NCBI RefSeq assembly: GCF_021049305.1 | Contig: NZ_CP088081.1 | Location: 1,984,001 to 2,048,000 of the forward strand | Origin: Ideonella dechloratans | Lineage (GTDB): Bacteria; Pseudomonadota; Gammaproteobacteria; Burkholderiales; Burkholderiaceae_C | Reading direction: 5' to 3' | DNA: 64,000 nt | Notes under the pieces: model-generated | Seen by the model: only the letters and a program-made list of their open reading frames with translations | Database searches by the model: none | Told to the model about the DNA's origin: nothing | Position numbers and translations under genes: made by a program | In this document: one piece after another, positions 52,433 to 59,138 of the stretch | How the letters are laid out: each line of letters begins with the position of its first letter | Numbering within the stretch: the first letter of the stretch is position 1

Positions 52433-53949
52433 TGTTCCTTCGCTTCCTGCTTCTGGCGGCCCTTTGGTCGCCTTTTTTTGCCTTTGCAACCAACGTCACG
52501 CCTTCCGGTTCGATTGTTCTTCAGCAGACCGGGACCAATACTTATGCGGTTGCGGATGGGGCTGGTGGTTCCGGTCCTTTCTCCATGACCAACCGCACAA
52601 TTGGCTCTGCTGCTGGCGGTGCTGTCACAGTCGCTGAAAGCTATGCCGGCACCTTGGCCGGTGGGCGTATTTCTATACTCGCTCGCCGTGCGGTTCCTGC
52701 TGCTTTTGCTATTTCGATGGCGAAAGAGAGTTTTATCGTCGGCTGTCAGGCCGGCACCGAGCTTGCTGCTTATTTGGGTCTTGGCACGTCCTCCAGTTCT
52801 CGGACGGGTTGTAATGTCACTGATTGGCTATATGACGATGGTCAGGACCCGGCAGTTTCTTCTGTTTTTCAGTGCGATGGTGTTCCTTCCATAAGCGTTG
52901 AGAAGTTTGTTACGCCGTCCCCTGCTTACGGTAGTGGCTCAGATTTTCCCAGTGCTTGCGCGAATTGGGCTTCCATGTTGCAGACCGCATACGACACTGC
53001 GTATTCAACTTGCTTGGCTGCTAAGCTTTCCGGTTGCACTCAGGTGACTCAGGTTTCTGCGGTTTGTACATCTCAGACGTCTTGTAAGTCGGCTGGTTAT
53101 AAAACCTATTATTCCAAGCAGAGCAATGGTAGCTATACCCCTGGCGCCACGACTGCAATTACCTCTACTGCTTTCAGAAACCTCGGTGCTTCTTCTAATT
53201 CGAGTTGCCCCGCAGTGATTGATGAGCTTGATCCTGCTTACAGCCTTCCTGCCGGTTCTCCACCCGGTCCGGACGGCAAGTGCCCCACCGGCCGTTATCA
53301 CACCATTTCCGCAGAAGATGCCAAAAGGCTCATGGAGGCATATGCAAACATTGCCAATGCAGCTGCCGTCATGCAGAAGATTCTTGACAAGGGCGGCAGT
53401 CTCCAGGGTGCTCCTGAACGCACTTTGACGGGTGATCCTCAGTCGGTGGGTTCGCCTTCGACCACTATCACCACCAATCCAGACGGCACGGTGACGACGA
53501 CTACCACCACGCCGAACAATGGTTATTCGTATTCAGGCAATACCATTACCGTCACGAATAATTCGACCACTACCGTGACGACTTGCACTGCTGCGGGTTC
53601 CTGCACTAGCAGCACGACCACCAAGGAAAACGACGACGCCGGTACACCTACTGATACCGGCATGCCTTCTGTCCCGAAGCTCTATGAGCAGAAATACCCT
53701 GATGGCGTCAAAGGCGTGTGGGATTCTCACGCTCAGGCCATTTCGCAAATCCCCCTCATTTCCTGGGTCAACTCTCTGACTCCCTCGTTTGGAAATGGTG
53801 GCTGTCCGGTGTGGGTGATTCCGGTGAACGTCCTGGGCATCAACACCAGTGGCGACGTTTCCATTCCGTGTTGGCTGTGGGGCGTCCTCAAAATCATCTT
53901 CAACATTTCCGCGCTGCTGGCGGCTCGGAAACTCATTTTCGGAGGCTGA
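52432..53949 (+). CDS. Attachment/adsorption minor coat protein (pIII-like)
   Basis: The 505-residue protein has a signal peptide (MFLRFLLLAALWSPFFAFA), a Cys-rich N-terminal region for receptor and co-receptor binding, a Thr/Ser/Asn-rich linker (about 355-420: TTITTNPDGTVTTTTTTP and similar) and a C-terminal membrane anchor (SIPCWLWGVLKIIFNISALLAA). This is the pIII plan: it binds the pilus, then TolA, and releases the virion. Base composition is visibly more AT-rich than the host and than phage rep, as is usual for receptor-binding genes. The start ATG overlaps the preceding stop. Confidence 0.85.
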   Translation: MFLRFLLLAALWSPFFAFATNVTPSGSIVLQQTGTNTYAVADGAGGSGPFSMTNRTIGSAAGGAVTVAESYAGTLAGGRISILARRAVPAAFAISMAKESFIVGCQAGTELAAYLGLGTSSSSRTGCNVTDWLYDDGQDPAVSSVFQCDGVPSISVEKFVTPSPAYGSGSDFPSACANWASMLQTAYDTAYSTCLAAKLSGCTQVTQVSAVCTSQTSCKSAGYKTYYSKQSNGSYTPGATTAITSTAFRNLGASSNSSCPAVIDELDPAYSLPAGSPPGPDGKCPTGRYHTISAEDAKRLMEAYANIANAAAVMQKILDKGGSLQGAPERTLTGDPQSVGSPSTTITTNPDGTVTTTTTTPNNGYSYSGNTITVTNNSTTTVTTCTAAGSCTSSTTTKENDDAGTPTDTGMPSVPKLYEQKYPDGVKGVWDSHAQAISQIPLISWVNSLTPSFGNGGCPVWVIPVNVLGINTSGDVSIPCWLWGVLKIIFNISALLAARKLIFGG

Positions 53950-53950
53950 T

Positions 53951-54295
53951 ATGGCCGGTATTGTTCAAGGCTTGACGCTGCTGCTGTCCAAGATTGCGGC
54001 GCTTGCAACTTGGCTCGGCGAGTTGGCCGTGGCTGCGTTCACCGCCTTCTGGCTCATGCTTACCGATGTGCTGGTGTGGTCCTTTGACGCCTTCCTGGGT
54101 CTCGCGGTGACCCTGGTGGGCTCGATCGACCTTGGCGGCTTGACCGCCTACACCGCCGATTGGGCCGGCCTGCCGCCTTCCACCATCGAAGCGATGCAGG
54201 CGGTGGGTTTGAGTTCTGCCGTGGGCATCGTTGCCGTTGCCATCGGCGTTCGCGTGCTCCTTCAACTCATCCCGTTCGTGAGGCTCGGCTCATGA
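53951..54295 (+). CDS. Phage minor coat protein pVI-like (DUF2523-type)
   Basis: This 114-residue protein has three hydrophobic segments (about 3-22, 28-52, 85-105) and lies between pIII and Zot, as pVI does. Sequences such as GLPPSTIEAMQAVGLSSAVGIVAVAIGVRVLLQLIPFVRLGS are characteristic of DUF2523 proteins of filamentous phages. pVI caps the same virion end as pIII. Its ATG follows the pIII stop by 1 bp, and its own stop overlaps zot by 4 bp (ATGA). Confidence 0.78.
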   Translation: MAGIVQGLTLLLSKIAALATWLGELAVAAFTAFWLMLTDVLVWSFDAFLGLAVTLVGSIDLGGLTAYTADWAGLPPSTIEAMQAVGLSSAVGIVAVAIGVRVLLQLIPFVRLGS

Positions 54296-55446
54296 TCCTC
54301 GGCATGTTTGGCCGCCCAGGTGGCGGCAAGGGCTATGAGGCTTGCGTCTACCACATCATGGAGGCGCTCAAGCGTGGCCGAAAGGTCATTACGAACATGC
54401 CGCTCGATGTGGATCGCTGGGCCGCCATTGAGCCCGCTTGGCGCGATCTGATCGAGGTCCGCGACAAGCCCTTGACTGAACGCCAGCCGGATACTCGGTA
54501 CACCGGCATTCACCGCGTATTCGGTCACGTCGATGACTACGCCACGGACTGGCGTGACGCCGAGGGCAGGGGGCCTTTCTTCGTCATTGACGAGGCGGCG
54601 AACGTCATGGGTCGAGGTCGGACACCCCGCTCAGTGGTCGAGTGGTTCGAGATGCACCGCCACACCAATTCCGATGTGATGGTGATGACCCAGACCACCG
54701 GCAGGCTGACGCCCGACATTGCCGAACTCATCCAGACTTGCTACTTCTGCCAGAAGGCCAGCAGCTTCGGCAGCATGAGCAAGTACATCCGAAAGGTGAA
54801 GGACGGCATCAAGGGCGACGTGGTGAACACCACTGTTCGCACCTACGAGAAGAAGTACTTTGGCCTTTGGCGCAGCCACACCCAGGGCGTTGCGGTGGCA
54901 GAAGTGGCCGCGTCTGACATCGTGCCGATCTGGCGTCGTTGGCCGGTTGTCGGTGCCGCCGTGATGCTCCCTTTGGGCATCGCCTCGCTGTTCTTCATCC
55001 GCATGCCATGGCAGGCTCATGTGAAGCAGGCCCGTTCCGTTCCTGCCGTGCACGCTGAGGCGGCCAGCGCGGCGCGTGCTTCTGCCATTGCTGCGGCTCG
55101 GGCTTCTCTGCCTGCCTCTGTCCCGGCCTCTGCGCCGGCCTCAGTCGTTGCACCCGGGGTGCAGACGCTCGCCGCTCGCGGCAAGGTGGGTGCCGATCCC
55201 TTTGCCGGCTATGGCTTGCACATGTACGGCTGCGTCTCGGCTGGTGCTCGGTCGCTCTGCATGTACGCCGTCAGCCAGAACGGTCAGGTGGTGTCGCGTC
55301 TGACCGGTGCGGACCTGGAAAAGGCCGGCTACACCCTTGAGGTCCAGATGGCTTGCCTGACCAAGCTCACGTGGCAAGACGTGGAGCGTCGTGCCGTCTG
55401 CGACGCCCCCACTCAGTCCGTGCAGATCGCCCAGCAGGGCGCATAG
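54292..55446 (+). CDS. zot: Zot-family phage assembly ATPase (pI-like)
   Basis: The 384-residue protein drives inovirus assembly and extrusion. The N-terminal cytosolic ATPase (about 1-215) has Walker A GRPGGGKG and Walker B FFVIDEA. A single transmembrane helix follows (PVVGAAVMLPLGIASLFFI; about 220-240), then an Ala/Pro-rich linker and a periplasmic domain with Cys in MYGCVSAGARSLCMYAV. The periplasmic part should contact a secretin. No phage secretin gene exists, so a host one must be used. Confidence 0.92.
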   Translation: MILGMFGRPGGGKGYEACVYHIMEALKRGRKVITNMPLDVDRWAAIEPAWRDLIEVRDKPLTERQPDTRYTGIHRVFGHVDDYATDWRDAEGRGPFFVIDEAANVMGRGRTPRSVVEWFEMHRHTNSDVMVMTQTTGRLTPDIAELIQTCYFCQKASSFGSMSKYIRKVKDGIKGDVVNTTVRTYEKKYFGLWRSHTQGVAVAEVAASDIVPIWRRWPVVGAAVMLPLGIASLFFIRMPWQAHVKQARSVPAVHAEAASAARASAIAAARASLPASVPASAPASVVAPGVQTLAARGKVGADPFAGYGLHMYGCVSAGARSLCMYAVSQNGQVVSRLTGADLEKAGYTLEVQMACLTKLTWQDVERRAVCDAPTQSVQIAQQGA

Positions 55447-55487
55447 GGGTAGGGGTGGGGGGGACCCCTTGGGGGGGTCCCCACCCC
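55447..55487 (+). other. G-rich hairpin directly after zot (candidate packaging signal or terminator)
   Basis: Perfect 9-bp arms GGGGTGGGG (55452-55460) and CCCCACCCC (55479-55487) enclose an inner ACCCC/GGGGT pairing. The 5' part also offers four G-runs (GGGG, GGGG, then seven Gs), so the viral strand could form a G-quadruplex. It starts at the zot stop codon. There is no T-tract. Inovirus packaging signals are hairpins in the intergenic region, which makes that a reasonable guess. Confidence 0.5.
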
Positions 55488-55592
55488 GAACCCTGTGCGC
55501 CAGCATGGCTCACTGAGGTGTTGCTTCCGTCTCGGGCTTCTTTCTCAAAAGCAAAGCCAGCGTGCCTCAGCTTCTCCGCTGGATTGGGGCGG

Positions 55593-55634
55593 CGGCGGCG
55601 CCGCCGAGGGCCGAAGGGGGACCCGCGCAGCGGG
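55593..55634. other. GC-rich palindrome and hairpin in the phage intergenic region
   Basis: A 14-bp perfect palindrome (CGGCGGCGCCGCCG, 55593-55606) is followed by CCCGC-GCA-GCGGG (55622-55634). With the G-rich hairpin after zot they make the 261-bp non-coding stretch 55447-55707 the most structured part of the phage. It is a candidate for complementary-strand origin or packaging functions. Confidence 0.4.
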
Positions 55635-55707
55635 GGACAGGCCTGGCCCGCCCCGGCACCACCAGCTGCATGGCATCATCTCCGGCAAAGGGAGAAGGAG
55701 AAGGACG

Positions 55708-56118
55708 ATGGGTGTCTATGACCGGGACTACATGCGGCCGGATCAGCGCCGCAAGGAACAAGCATCACCTCGGCAGGAGTCAGCACCGCCTCGGCCGGCT
55801 TCACAAGCACCATCAAGTCCGTCCAATTCAGGCACAGGAAGATCTGAGCCCAACTGGGTGTTCTGGCGGTCTAAGCAACAGGCGCAGTCACGGTCTCGCC
55901 AAGTGTCTTTTTGGCATCTGCTGCTTGTGTGGTGCGCCATCATCGGCGTGGTGTTTCTGGTCATTGACCACTTCATGCTTTCTAAGCGCGTTCGCGCTCT
56001 CGAAGCCGAGGTGCGGGCTATTCGCGCTGCCGAAGTCTCCCAATCTGATCAAGTGGGCGATGCGTCTCCGGTGCGCATCGACTTCTTCCGCCAGACCACG
56101 GGCCATCCCAGCAAATAG
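55708..56118 (+). CDS. Phage single-TM protein of unknown function
   Basis: This 136-residue protein begins MGVYDRDYMRPDQRRKEQ and has a Pro/Ser/Gln-rich N-terminal half, a transmembrane segment (LLLVWCAIIGVVFLVIDHFML; about 71-91) and a short coiled coil (SKRVRALEAEVRAIRAAE). The ribosome site GGAGAAGGAGAAGG is very strong. Its last 231 bp lie opposite the 3' part of the minus-strand HTH gene. It could be a phage-encoded host-modulating or superinfection-exclusion protein, but nothing proves this. Confidence 0.6.
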   Translation: MGVYDRDYMRPDQRRKEQASPRQESAPPRPASQAPSSPSNSGTGRSEPNWVFWRSKQQAQSRSRQVSFWHLLLVWCAIIGVVFLVIDHFMLSKRVRALEAEVRAIRAAEVSQSDQVGDASPVRIDFFRQTTGHPSK

Positions 56119-56346
56119 TGCGACCGTGTTGTCGGCCTCGGTCTGCAAAGTGTCGAGTCCGTGCAACGAAATAGCCCACAACAGCAGTCTGGCTTGGCGT
56201 GGTGCGCCGGTCTTTTTCCAGCGCCTTAAGGTGCGTTCAGTCACGTCCAGGAACCTCGCCACGTCGCTCTGTTTGAGGCTCCGCAGCAGCGGGTCCGCGA
56301 GGAGTTCCGCCATCGTCGGCGGCTCCTTCGGGTATCGGTTGATCAT
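55888..56346 (-). CDS. Phage HTH-type regulator (DUF3653-like), separated from the repressor by integration
   Basis: The 152-residue protein has an N-terminal HTH-like block (MAELLADPLLRSLKQSDVARFLDVTERTLRRWKKTGAPRQARLLLWAISLHG), then an alpha-helical region (VALFAGMARGLAEEVDAHRRRIAHLIRLGDFG) and a polar tail. It resembles small phage regulators of the DUF3653 kind. Its ATG forms an ATGA overlap with the stop of the frame that enters through the dif site. In the phage circle it would therefore be the second gene of the repressor operon. In the prophage no promoter is apparent upstream. Confidence 0.65.
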   Translation of the reverse strand: MINRYPKEPPTMAELLADPLLRSLKQSDVARFLDVTERTLRRWKKTGAPRQARLLLWAISLHGLDTLQTEADNTVALFAGMARGLAEEVDAHRRRIAHLIRLGDFGSANSPHLGFESANALRKHEVVNDQKHHADDGAPHKQQMPKRHLARP

Positions 56347-56373
56347 TGTTCTTGGCTCCCAAGCAGCGGCCAC

Positions 56374-56395
56374 AAAAAAGGGCCGTTGCCGGCCC
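56374..56395 (-). terminator. Minus-strand intrinsic terminator inside the repressor's readthrough tail
   Basis: On the minus strand GGGCCG-GCAA-CGGCCC is followed by six Ts. The 6-bp all-GC stem lies 28 bp upstream of the HTH gene at 55888-56346. In the circular phage it would separate the two regulator genes. In the prophage it blocks leftward read-in from host DNA. On the plus strand there is no T-tract. Confidence 0.75.
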
Positions 56396-56443
56396 TGGTG
56401 TACGTCTGGAAGAAGGCGCGCAATCGCCTGAAAAGCCTGTTCA

Positions 56444-56475
56444 CTTTATTTGACATAATATACATTGTCGTGCAT
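56444..56475. other. Right prophage junction: reconstituted chromosomal dif site
   Basis: The second copy of the 21-bp repeat (56444-56464) is followed by TTGTCGTGCAT (56465-56475). Read with the repeat it gives a 28-bp dif (56448-56475): XerD arm ATTTGACATAA, centre TATACA, XerC arm beginning TTGT. The XerC arm is closer to consensus (TTAT in E. coli) than the left junction's GACAG, so this copy is probably the functional dif used for chromosome dimer resolution. Confidence 0.85.
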
Positions 56476-56537
56476 CTTGATGAACCGAACCGGTGATCCC
56501 ACCCGAGGACCGTCCTGACTTCAGGCACACTAGCCCC

Positions 56538-58106
56538 ATGGCATTGAAGGTGCACGTCATGGGCAACCCTGGGTTGCCCGCTTTGTTTTGTGTCCACGGT
56601 TTCGCGTCCAACGCCCAGATCTGGCGGCCTCTGGCCGAGGTCCTCGGCGATCGGTTTGCACTTCATGCCGTTGATCTGCCGGGCTGTGGTGAGTCTCCTG
56701 CCGGCGATGACGATCTGGACGCCGTCATCGACGAGCTGCTGAGGTCGGCGCCGGTCGGTGCGATCTGGGTGGGCTGGTCCCTGGGCGGCATGCTGGCCCT
56801 GGCGGCGGCGGCCCGTGCCGCCCCGCGGATGGTGTCTGGCGTGGTCACGGTCGCTTCGTCGCCCAAATTCCTCGCCAGCACCGACTGGCCTGCGGGGGTT
56901 CCGCAGGAACTGTTCGACGCGGTGTACGCCGGCACGGACGACGTGGCGGGCACGCTGCGCCGCTTCGCCGGCCTGGAACTGAAAGGCTGTGCCAGTGGCG
57001 AGTTGCGCCAGCAACTGAAGTGGCTACAGACCCATGCCCAGCTGCCGGCGCCGGACCGTTCCACCCTGCGTGCCGAGCTGGATTGGCTGGCGCAATTGGA
57101 CGTGCGTTCGGTGCTCGGCAAACTGCCCGTCCCAGTGCGCCATGTGCTGGCGGGACAGGATGCGGTGCTGCCCGTGGCTTGCGCCGATGCCATCGCGTCG
57201 CTCACGGGCCGTCCTGGCGAGGTGTCGGTGCTGGCCGAGGCCCCGCACGCCCTGTCCCTGACCCATGCACCCGCGCTGGCTCAGGTGGTCGATGCGCTGT
57301 GGCAGCAGCTGCGGCGCCCCACCCTGCAAAGCCGTGTGGCCCAAGCGTTCAGCAAGGCCGCCACGGCCTACGAGCAACGTGCCCTCCTCCAGCGCCGTCT
57401 GGCGTTTCAATTGCTGGAACGGCTGCCGGCAGCGGGAGCGACCGAATCGGTGCGTACCGTGCTGGACCTGGGCTGCGGCACGGGCTATTGCCTGCCGGCG
57501 CTGCAGCAGGCCTGTCCGCAAGCGCGGGTGATCGGGCTGGATCTGGCCTCGGGCATGCTGGCGCAGGCCCGGGCGCGATGGGGCGATCGCTTCGAGTGGA
57601 TCTGCGCGCCCGCCGAGCACATGCCACTGGGCGATGCCAGCGTGGATCTGATTTACTCCAGCCTGGCGCTGCAGTGGTGCGACAGTTTCTCAGCGGCCTT
57701 GGCCGAGATTCACCGCGTGCTGAAGCCCGGTGGCACGGTGCTGCTGAACACCCTGGCCGAGGGGACGCTGCGGGAACTGGCCGAGGCCTGGGCCACGGTG
57801 GACGACCTGGACCATGTGCACCGCTTTCCGTCGGCCCAGGCGCTGCTGGCCCAGGTGGATGCGACGCTTTGGACGGTGGACTGGCAGAGTTGCGCGGACG
57901 AGGTGGATCATCACCCTGACATCCGCAGCTTGGCCAATGCCATCAAGGGGGTGGGCGCCCACCACATGCAGTCTGCACGCGCGGGGCTGGGGGGACGCCG
58001 GGCCGTGCAGGCCTGGATGGCGGCCATGGAGCGCTTTCGCACCCCGGAGGGACTGCCGGCCCGCTACCGGGTGCTGTCCCTGCGTCTGACCCGACGCCCT
58101 GACTGA
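56538..58106 (+). CDS. BioH-BioC fusion: pimeloyl-ACP methyl ester esterase plus malonyl-ACP O-methyltransferase
   Basis: A 522-residue bifunctional biotin-synthesis protein. The N-terminal part (about 1-255) is a BioH-type alpha/beta-hydrolase, with oxyanion region VHGFASNAQIW, nucleophile Ser81 in GWSLGG, acid Asp in VLAGQDAVLPV and His in EAPHALSL. The C-terminal part (about 262-522) is BioC: VAQAFSKAATAYEQRALLQRRLAFQLLERLP, SAM motif VLDLGCGTGYCLPAL, and SSLALQWCDSF. BioC methylates malonyl-ACP to prime pimelate synthesis and BioH removes the methyl group at the end. ATG 56538 is preferred over GTG 56493. No other bio gene is nearby. Confidence 0.9.
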   Translation: MALKVHVMGNPGLPALFCVHGFASNAQIWRPLAEVLGDRFALHAVDLPGCGESPAGDDDLDAVIDELLRSAPVGAIWVGWSLGGMLALAAAARAAPRMVSGVVTVASSPKFLASTDWPAGVPQELFDAVYAGTDDVAGTLRRFAGLELKGCASGELRQQLKWLQTHAQLPAPDRSTLRAELDWLAQLDVRSVLGKLPVPVRHVLAGQDAVLPVACADAIASLTGRPGEVSVLAEAPHALSLTHAPALAQVVDALWQQLRRPTLQSRVAQAFSKAATAYEQRALLQRRLAFQLLERLPAAGATESVRTVLDLGCGTGYCLPALQQACPQARVIGLDLASGMLAQARARWGDRFEWICAPAEHMPLGDASVDLIYSSLALQWCDSFSAALAEIHRVLKPGGTVLLNTLAEGTLRELAEAWATVDDLDHVHRFPSAQALLAQVDATLWTVDWQSCADEVDHHPDIRSLANAIKGVGAHHMQSARAGLGGRRAVQAWMAAMERFRTPEGLPARYRVLSLRLTRRPD

Positions 58107-58126
58107 GGGCCCTGGATCGCCTGGAT

Positions 58127-58354
58127 TCAAGCTTGTTCTTCGTCGGGCAAGTCGGCCTCGACTTCGCTGTCGATGGCGTCGTCGTAGGCGCTCAGTTCGG
58201 CTTGGTTGATCTTGGGGATCAGCGGACGGTCCAGCGGACGGCACACGCGGCGCTTCAGGTGCCCCAGACGCTCCGAGCGCTCCACCGCAGCCAGGATCGA
58301 GTCCGGCTGGGTCAGCATCAGGAAGGGATTCGCGATGACTTCTTGATGGCGCAT
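58127..58354 (-). CDS. Small conserved hypothetical protein, 75 aa
   Basis: The protein starts MRHQEVIANPFLMLTQPDSIL and has a compact helical part (AAVERSERLGHLKRRVCRPLDRPLIPK) and an acidic tail (EVEADLPDEEQA). I take ATG 58354, which is preceded by GGAGAG. Short proteins of this pattern are common in Burkholderiales, usually as lone genes, with no known role. It converges with the bioHC fusion gene. Confidence 0.7.
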   Translation of the reverse strand: MRHQEVIANPFLMLTQPDSILAAVERSERLGHLKRRVCRPLDRPLIPKINQAELSAYDDAIDSEVEADLPDEEQA

Positions 58355-58450
58355 GGTGTTCTCTCCGTGGTTGGCCCCCGGGTGGTGACCATGGAATGAA
58401 CTGTAGGCAAGCACGTCTTTTCGAAGAAGTCGGCCGCCAGACAAGCGCTA

Positions 58451-58469
58451 TGTCGGAATTTGTCCGACA
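58451..58469. promoter_or_regulatory. Perfect inverted repeat upstream of the small hypothetical gene
   Basis: TGTCGGA and TCCGACA flank ATTTG, and a partial third copy (TGTGTCGG) follows at once. It lies 97 bp upstream of the 75-aa gene and 18 bp after the ankyrin gene's end. It may be an operator; no cognate regulator is adjacent. Confidence 0.4.
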
Positions 58470-58487
58470 AATGTGTCGGTGTGTTGC

Positions 58488-59138
58488 TCAGCGGGCGGCG
58501 CTGGTGGCGGCGCGCAGTTCCTGCGCCAGCCCGGTGCGGTCGGCCGCGTCGGCGAAGTCGGCTGCCTGGCGCCCGCCCTGATTGCGCGGGCGCGCGTCGG
58601 CCCCGCGACGCAGCAGCAGCCGGGCACTGTCGATGGCGCCGTAGCCTGCGGCCATCATCAGCGGGGTGTTGCCATTGGGGGCGACGGCGTCCAGCACGGC
58701 GCCACGGGCCAGCAGCAGTTCCACTGCTTCGAGGCTGGGGCCGGCGGCGGCGTAATGCAGGGGCGTCCAACCCGCCTTGTTGATGCGGGCTCCGCGTTGG
58801 ATGAGGGTGTTCATCACCTCCACGCGCCCCTTGAGCGCAGCCATCATCAGCGGCGTCTCACCCATGGCGTTCTCGGCGTCCGCGGCCAGGCCGGGCCAGG
58901 CCAGCAGGACCGGCAACACGGTGCCGGAACCTTCGCGCAACGCCAGGTAAAGGCCGCTCTGCCCCCGCGGGTCAACGGTGTTCACATCGAACCCGGCCTG
59001 GAGCATCTTCTGGATCTCGCGCCCCAGGTCCAGCTCGATGTAGCGGAACCAGTCCTCGTAGCTGCCGGCACGGGCGGCCAAAACGTGGGTGGCCAGCAGC
59101 AGGCCCGCCACCCCCTTCAGGCAGCTGCGTCGCTTCAT
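58488..59138 (-). CDS. Exported ankyrin-repeat protein
   Basis: The 216-residue protein has a signal peptide (MKRRSCLKGVAGLLLATHVLAARA) and about four ankyrin repeats: DVNTVDPRGQSGLYLALREG, GETPLMMAALKGRVEVMNTLIQRGA, GWTPLHYAAAGPSLEAVELLLARGA and GNTPLMMAAGYGAIDSARLLLRRGA. Ankyrin repeats bind proteins, so a periplasmic partner is expected. Its ATG overlaps the tatD stop (ATGA), placing it in the same operon. Confidence 0.88.
   Translation of the reverse strand: MKRRSCLKGVAGLLLATHVLAARAGSYEDWFRYIELDLGREIQKMLQAGFDVNTVDPRGQSGLYLALREGSGTVLPVLLAWPGLAADAENAMGETPLMMAALKGRVEVMNTLIQRGARINKAGWTPLHYAAAGPSLEAVELLLARGAVLDAVAPNGNTPLMMAAGYGAIDSARLLLRRGADARPRNQGGRQAADFADAADRTGLAQELRAATSAAR

Larger units (their letters stand above)
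49240..56464. mobile_element. Filamentous phage (inovirus) prophage integrated at the chromosomal dif site
   Basis: A 7,204-bp unit, counted from one repeat to the other, between 21-bp direct repeats that match dif. Its genes follow inovirus order: repressor (minus), then ssDNA-binding protein, two small ORFs, Rep, small hydrophobic protein, zinc-ribbon protein, membrane protein, major coat, minor coat-like protein, pIII, pVI-like protein and Zot/pI. No integrase, transposase or secretin gene is present. Integration by host XerC/XerD is established for CTXphi and many Xanthomonas and Yersinia filamentous phages. The element looks intact, because all core replication and morphogenesis genes are open and tightly packed with 4-bp overlaps. 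Confidence 0.92.

Noticed and set aside
53456..53640. Thr-codon-rich repeats as a CRISPR array or microsatellite
   Set aside because: The repetition is irregular ACC/ACG codons of a coding linker in pIII, with no spacers of constant length.
49240..56464. Tandem prophages or a satellite at dif
   Set aside because: Only two copies of the 21-bp repeat and one set of phage genes are present.
49200..56500. A phage integrase or transposase gene
   Set aside because: Every phage ORF was examined and none resembles a tyrosine or serine recombinase or a DDE transposase. Integration is attributed to host XerCD.
56343..57014. A 223-codon minus-strand frame opposite bioHC reaching into the phage
   Set aside because: Only the part left of the dif core has meaning, as the repressor's readthrough tail in the circular phage. 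The host part opposite bioHC is a shadow.
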